Of a stretch of 64,000 bases of DNA, positions 59,301-64,000 are shown piece after piece; position 1 is the stretch's first letter; each line of letters begins with the position of its first letter. The translations under genes and the position numbers were made by a program. The notes under the pieces were generated by a model. That model ran no database searches. It saw nothing but the letters and a program-made list of their open reading frames with translations, and had not been told where the DNA came from. This DNA comes from Mactra quadrangularis (taxonomy: Eukaryota; Mollusca; Bivalvia; Venerida; Mactridae), in NCBI GenBank assembly GCA_025267735.1, contig CM046299.1:19614232-19678231 (forward strand), written 5' to 3'.

Positions 59301-62290
59301 ACAATGAAGAGAAAATAAATAAGTATACACTTAAATCTCTTTCATTGACTTAGTATTGTTTGATTTTAATCATGTTACAATAGTATTGAATACAGGATAT
59401 AAATACCAACAAGAATTTGTTAAAGTATTTTGAAATTTACAGTAACTGTTAGTTGTTACAGAATCAGTAATTTCCTTAACCCACGAGCCCAAATCATTGG
59501 ACTATTGAAAATTAATTAGAGACTAAAACTACCGCCTGGGACTAAGTGAAAGATGTTAAAACTAACCCAAAGCCTTGGGCTAGCAAAAATTGATTTATAC
59601 TAGTGTAAATTACTTATTTCATATACATGTAGTAGGGCTAGTTAACAATAATGCTGTTAACTATATATCAATGAACACGGCTAAGTACTCAAGAAAAATT
59701 AAAGTGATGACTAAAATACATCCCGTATGATATAACTATATTACATGCAATATGATAAAATATTGTAAAACAGTTCATTTAATAAATGGTTATCATTATC
59801 TTTTCTCCTTAATTTTGATATTAAACATATATATTTATGCATATCCAACAGTCATGGAAGTAAATACGGGCTTTTTCAACTCCATTATACTTATCAAAAA
59901 ACTTTATCTAATACAAAAACAACATCAATTCGACGTGAGTTTATAGTTGAAAATTTATATAAAAAATTAAAAAATCAAAACGAAACTCAAAAACACAGAA
60001 TATATTCATGCATACAAGAAAACGCTCAAATTCATATGTTAAAGGTCACAGTCACTCAAACACCCCTCACCGATGAATATACTCCAGCTCAGATATATTA
60101 AATATCACACGAGGTTTTAAACCTTTACCATCACTCAATTCAAGAGGTTTATTCAATTTTATAGCATACCCATCTAGTAACCTTAATATAACAAAATATA
60201 ACAAACTTAGTGCATTGTAAAAACTAAAATTGTGAGTTCAATACAATCTTCACAACAAAGTTACATCAGCACTGGACATTTACTGTTGTATACAGTTTGT
60301 ATATTAGGTCATGCATATTAACATACTTTAAATAATGAACTTGCCAATCTTCATTAAACCACTTCATGTTTTATAGATAGTGCATTATATGTACATTGTA
60401 AATTGAATGAGTATATATGTCAAGAAAATATGTTTATTCTAACTTAACCAATAAATAGTTATAACGTTTCACAGCAAAATATTGGTTTTAAATGGAACAG
60501 CCCATTTCATAATTACATGTACATTGTTTACATAAAGGAGCTGTTTAAAAGAATTTATTTTCTAACCAGTAAACATTGAAGCTAATACACCTTGACCAAA
60601 ATAAATACATTGGTGGTGAATGTAACCTAGAGAAACACCAATACCTTTCAAAAAATTCAGCGAAAGTAACCAAACTTAAGTGCACAGACGAAAGTGCTTC
60701 CACCTTTACCATAGAATACATTCTACTTATAAATAAAAGTATAAATACATACCTATTCCTGACTCTGTAGAAATCCAACTGTAAAACAAACAAGAGTTAA
60801 AACTTTAATTTTAATATCTAGGTGATATCTCCACAAATACAGTTTCAAATTGGTAGGTTTCAGATAAACTTCCAAAGTCAAAATGATTGTTCGAAAAACA
60901 ATGTCTTCCTATGTTTATCTATGTTTGGCAAAATATGGTTAAATAATTAGGGAAATGTTTAATCATTTGCATTTAAGTAAGTTTTTTCTTTTTTTGTCAC
61001 TGGGTTAAAAGCCATATCAATATCATATCAAGGCAGTAAGACAACCTATTCAGGTTTCCTGAAAAGGCCAAATCAATGTATTTACCTGTTGACCAGTTAT
61101 TAAGTGCACACTTTCATCAGTGATTGACAACTGCCAAACATGATTTAGAATAAGTGGTAGGAGGGAGAATAGAAATTATATCATGACCAAGCTCCACAAA
61201 GCTCCACCGTACGTGAAACCAATCCACAACCCATTGATTAGTTAGACTTGTGTGTTACTGACTAAGCAAGCCAGGCAGGCAGGCAACATTAGTTTTCAAT
61301 AGTATGTATTGCAATGCTCTTATTTTGATTCAAGATTTCAATGCTGCCTTTAAATAATCAATCATATCACAGGAAATATCAAAGAATGATAAAACCAGAC
61401 AGTTACTTACCCTATTCCATAGATTATTAGCTTGTGTTATAACTTTCCATGATCTACATACACAGGCACATCTAGCTAAATCTGCAACATCTACATACTT
61501 GAAAATCTAAAATATAATAAATACTATCATTATAATATAAACACAATTGTTTAAGGAGCTAATCAAAACTGTCATATTACTATAAAACAAAAATCTAATT
61601 CAGTGGTCAGTATTTAATAAGATAAGATGTTCTGTTCATATAATGCTTTCAGCTAAATAACCTAAAGTCACACAACTGAAGATATTGTAAGTTTATTTGA
61701 CTAAGTAACACAAATTTTGAGCGAATAAATCAAAATGATGTGAACAGTTTACCTAACCATTGTTAGAGATATGTCAAGAGATGACAAGACAGCTCAAGAC
61801 AAGACAGGGCTCAAATTTAGCAAAAAATTAGACTTGCAAATGTTTGCAAGTTGATTTTATTTTAACTCACAAGATAAAAAAGCACTAACAATTTATCTTC
61901 CAAACTTTTTAATATGTCAGAAATTAGCTTGTGACGTTATCCACACATATACTTTCTATGCTCTTTGTAACAGGTAGAGATACAGGTAAGTAGAGCTAAA
62001 GACTGTATCATTGATTTATCTTGCAGAATTAAGCCACATTAGTGAAGACAATAATATTATTACTGCGATTTCAACTCAAAAAAAAGTTACTTGCAATTTT
62101 TAAAACCCACCTGCATTTTGCCAGTATGGGAGTTTTTTGAGCCCTGGATATCTATTTATGGAGTTTACAAAAACTAATATATTACCTGTATAGCAATTTT
62201 TCTAGGTAATGTAGATAGACTGTCTCTAGCTTCACCATTACCTTGTCCAAATGAATCTTCATCTTCCATATTCTCACCACGTTCTAACCT
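50322..62290 (-). CDS. FBXL13: F-box and leucine-rich repeat protein 13 (nexin-dynein regulatory complex subunit 6), 5' part outside window
   Basis: Fourteen exons, in transcript order: 62290-62186, 61506-61411, 60778-60753, 57524-57362, 56726-56626, 56148-56019, 55411-55192, 54240-54078, 53611-53492, 52783-52519, 52205-52125, 51628-51546, 51085-51005, 50403-50322. All junctions agree in phase and encode 571 residues plus TAA. An F-box lies at about residues 25-70 (STLPRKIAIQIFKYVDVADL, then CVCRSW, LWNRLDF). About 16 cysteine-containing LRRs follow, with C-x-N-L or C-x-x-L signatures such as NLQYLSLAHC, HIYIADC and LDVSGC. Order and wording match vertebrate FBXL13, the DRC6 subunit of the nexin-dynein regulatory complex in motile cilia. 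In the human protein, as I recall it, about 150 residues precede the F-box; their exons are not seen up to 64,000, so the gene is probably cut by the window. An alternative start at the in-frame Met at residue 8 (62,269) would give a short form. Exon 60778-60753 is only 26 bases. Confidence 0.93.
52845..52950. repeat. Foldback repeat (30-kb family), copy 3
   Basis: TTAACCTTGCTGATTTAAAT is mirrored by ATTTAAATTAGCAGGGTTGA, followed by GACAGTTGAATAAAC. This is the cleanest copy of the family also seen at 30.05 and 49.65 kb. It lies in the FBXL13 intron next to exon 52783-52519. Confidence 0.65.
54512..54905 (-). mobile_element. Dispersed element of about 400 bp, copy 2
   Basis: This is the reverse-complement relative of 27,888-28,290, with matching words over its whole length, for example AGATATCCTGTAGAG, CTTTCATCTAGACGAAAAC, AATCACATTTTGATTT, GTCATGAATATTATAATGAG and GGCCAGATCTAAATTAG. 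It lies in an intron of FBXL13. Relative to its host gene's transcription it has the same orientation as copy 1. Confidence 0.7.
55738..55810 (+). repeat. tRNA-like sequence (SINE head or tRNA pseudogene)
   Basis: CATTAGCTCAGTTGGAAGAGCATCTGA gives a good A-box and D-arm, with an anticodon-arm-like CTGACTTGCAAGCAG. The B-box is degraded to ATTTGAGCACC and the acceptor ends do not pair. It is therefore a pseudogene or SINE head, not a working tRNA gene. Confidence 0.5.
56284..56418 (-). mobile_element. tRNA-headed SINE, family E
   Basis: On the minus strand the head reads GGGGTGGCGGAACGGTTACG (A-box) and GGTTTGAATCCC (B-box). The body follows with CATTGAGCAAGGAACTTTAT. It lies in the FBXL13 intron between exons 56726-56626 and 56148-56019. 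Confidence 0.6.
57175..57355 (+). mobile_element. SINE family B body, ending close to an FBXL13 exon
   Basis: TTTGGTCATGAAATAATT, GGTTAACAGCTAAATC, AGTGAGTAGGTTGATG, GACTGACCGC and AATGTGTTGCTACAGC match the 35-kb copy. The right end (ACAACAATAAAACTTAC) runs into the splice donor of exon 57524-57362, so this SINE lies immediately intronic to it. Confidence 0.65.
57600..60740. other. Largest FBXL13 intron in the window
   Basis: The 3.2-kb intron between micro-exon 60778-60753 and exon 57524-57362 is AT-rich with scattered poly-A and poly-T. No further exon of FBXL13 was recognised in it and the flanking phases join directly. Short open frames such as those around 58.7-59.0 kb show no coding character. 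Confidence 0.5.
60985..61215 (-). mobile_element. SINE family B body, minus orientation, diverged
   Basis: Reverse-complement matches to the family include GACAACCTATTCAGG, CCTGAAAAGGCCAAATC, TTACCTGTTGACCAGTTATT, GATTGACAACTGCC and GGTAGGAGGGAGAATAG. The head is not visible. It is intronic in FBXL13, just downstream of the F-box exon 61506-61411 in transcript order. Confidence 0.6.
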
Positions 62291-62384
62291 CTATAGCAGA
62301 TAAATATAATATAATATACAATATTACAATGTAAATAATATACACGATATAATGATAGACATATATGAAATATTACAAATCATA

Positions 62385-62610
62385 TAATTTAGTTCAAATT
62401 ATATCATTTAATACAAATTATATCATTTAATACAAATTATACCATTTAATATATAAAACTATATCATTTAATATAAAATTACATCATTTAATATATAAAT
62501 TATATCATTTAATACAAGTTATAACATTTAATACAAATTATATCATTTAATATAAGATTACATCATTTGATATAAATTATATCATTTAATATACATTATA
62601 TCATTTATTT
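62385..62610. repeat. AT-rich tandem repeat, unit about 20 bp
   Basis: ATCATTTAATAYAAATTAT and variants repeat about eleven times, with the unit varying around 19-22 bases. It lies about 100 bases upstream of the first FBXL13 exon seen here, within a presumed intron. Confidence 0.85.
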
Positions 62611-63800
62611 ATACAGGATAAAATGAATGAAAGTAAAACAGAAATTCTCACAAGGATTTTAAGTACAAGTACAGATTTATCTAAAAATGGGAACATTATT
62701 TAACAACTAAACATGACAGATATAGTCATCATGTATTTTAATCATTATAATAAGATTGAAATTGTGATCCATAGATGAATGATTTTAATGAAATAATGTT
62801 TTAATCTACTAAACAGTTTTACATTACATAGCTGAAAGTCATGATTATAAATTACCTGCCATCAAGCAAAAATATAATCTGATGGCTAATACTAATTTTG
62901 ATCTGTAACTGTTAAGATAAGTATATACTTTTTACTTATATAAAATAATTAAATTGTATTTTGATTAAATATTGTTATTTGCATACAAATTAAGCATAAG
63001 CACATTCAGTTGCCATGTAATCTTGTTAAACAAAGCATGCATACATGAATAAACACATTTCACAAATATACTCATTTATTATAACAAACATGCTTTCACT
63101 TATACCAAAGGGAAACAACTCCATGTAGAACATTCATATATCATGCAGATTTATCTCCCTTGCTAACTAAAGTGCTCTAAATAAATCTAACAGTTAAATC
63201 TGAAAGCAGAACCTTTATTTGGTAAACTCTGCAACAACATATAAACAAATGAACCAGAGATTTTGACCAGTTCAGTGCAAAAACAAAAAAAAAGCAAAAA
63301 TTAATTTAAGCATTAAAGGGAGTTAATTCTGTTTTTTTATGAAGTTAGTTCCCTTTGATAAAATTTAAACCAGAGTTTTAGAGTAGAAAACATTACTCAC
63401 AATAATTGTTATTCAATTTTTTTTTCAATAAAATGTTTAATTTGACACCAAGTTGAAAATACACAGAAGGACAACAGACATCAGAAATATGATTTTTAAA
63501 AATGATATTAGCTTACTATATGTATATGAACAGAAATAACAAAAATTTATATTTTTATCAAACAAACATTTACTATTACATTCAATTTAAATCAGATCAT
63601 CAAAATCTACAGTGTACCAATTTTATTGTTGAGAAGTATTAAACTGTACTATTAATAAAGTTGTTTTTAATTCTAAATACATGTATAAACCGGTAGATCT
63701 ATGTAAATTTCCAGACTATGAATCAAGTGCCAGGTTAATTCTTACAGATTATATCAATCGGATTTTAATTAAGTAGTTTTTTGTTATCCCTATAACCATT
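62611..63800. other. AT-rich stretch, no exon seen
   Basis: The N-terminal exons of FBXL13 would be expected on the minus strand here or beyond the window. No splice-flanked coding segment resembling the FBXL13 N-terminus was found, so it is probably intron. Confidence 0.35.
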
Positions 63801-63940
63801 GGCCAGTTTCCTGAGCATATCGCTAGCTAGTGCTTTGACCTCTGGTACCCTCTATTTGGTATCACATTTTTATTACTTTTGTAGTATGAAGGGTACCAGA
63901 GAACAAAGCAATAGGTAGTGATTTCTTCAGGAAACTGGCC
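63801..63940. mobile_element. Foldback element, copy 2
   Basis: GGCCAGTTTCCTGAGCATAT and the reverse complement of the right end (GGCCAGTTTCCTGAAGAAAT) pair. GTGCTTTGACCTCTGGTACC is mirrored by GGTACCAGAGAACAAAGCA, so the stem spans nearly the whole 140 bp. It shares its arm sequence with 27,072-27,202. Confidence 0.75.
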
Positions 63941-64000
63941 ACAAGACCTTTCCAAGTAATTCCCTTCTTGTAACATACGGTAGTTAAAGACATTTACTTA

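Overview
The window is eukaryotic, animal DNA: AT-rich, with small coding exons separated by long introns with GT/AG ends, and crowded with tRNA-derived SINEs, short inverted-repeat elements and foldbacks. The repeat style (tRNA-headed SINEs, many miniature inverted-repeat elements, minisatellites) and the presence of a motile-cilium gene suggest a mollusc, probably a bivalve. That is an inference; no species was identified.

Layout. (1) 1-8.3 kb: a small plus-strand gene of unknown function in four exons (295-394, 5369-5617, 6243-6461, about 8084-8288). The last exon joins in frame only if one G is missing from the assembly. (2) 8.3-11.4 kb: no gene seen, but a 14-base motif with core CGTACGGGACA recurs five times, all in one orientation, at about 190-base spacing or twice that. 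(3) 11,371-12,736: 1.27 kb of almost pure G ending in a 100-N gap, probably an assembly artefact. (4) 12,737-23,621: a very homogeneous satellite of about 29 copies of a 379-bp unit. Each unit is itself a diverged dimer of 212 and 167 bp. (5) 23.6-26.3 kb: a probable promoter and 5' non-coding exon.

(6) 26,280-44,831: a 20-exon plus-strand gene whose exons join without a phase error into a 932-residue protein. It has an N-myristoylation-type start, a disordered acidic N-terminus, ribonuclease-inhibitor-like leucine-rich repeats and a C-terminal RRM-like fold. I do not recognise this combination as a named family. (7) 44.8-50.3 kb: intergenic region between convergent genes, holding a 69-bp minisatellite, SINEs and a TGACATCACAGT-type array. 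(8) 62,290-50,322 on the minus strand: fourteen exons of FBXL13/DRC6, an F-box and LRR subunit of the axonemal nexin-dynein regulatory complex, from the F-box to the stop codon. The N-terminal exons appear to lie beyond the right edge. (9) 62.3-64 kb: AT-rich sequence with a short tandem repeat and a foldback.

The two large genes converge tail to tail. Apart from both being LRR proteins, nothing in the sequence ties their functions together. Exon joins were worked out by hand from splice consensus and reading phase; no alignment or search was run. The least explained signals are the LRR-RRM protein, the dimeric satellite and the CGTACGGGACA series.
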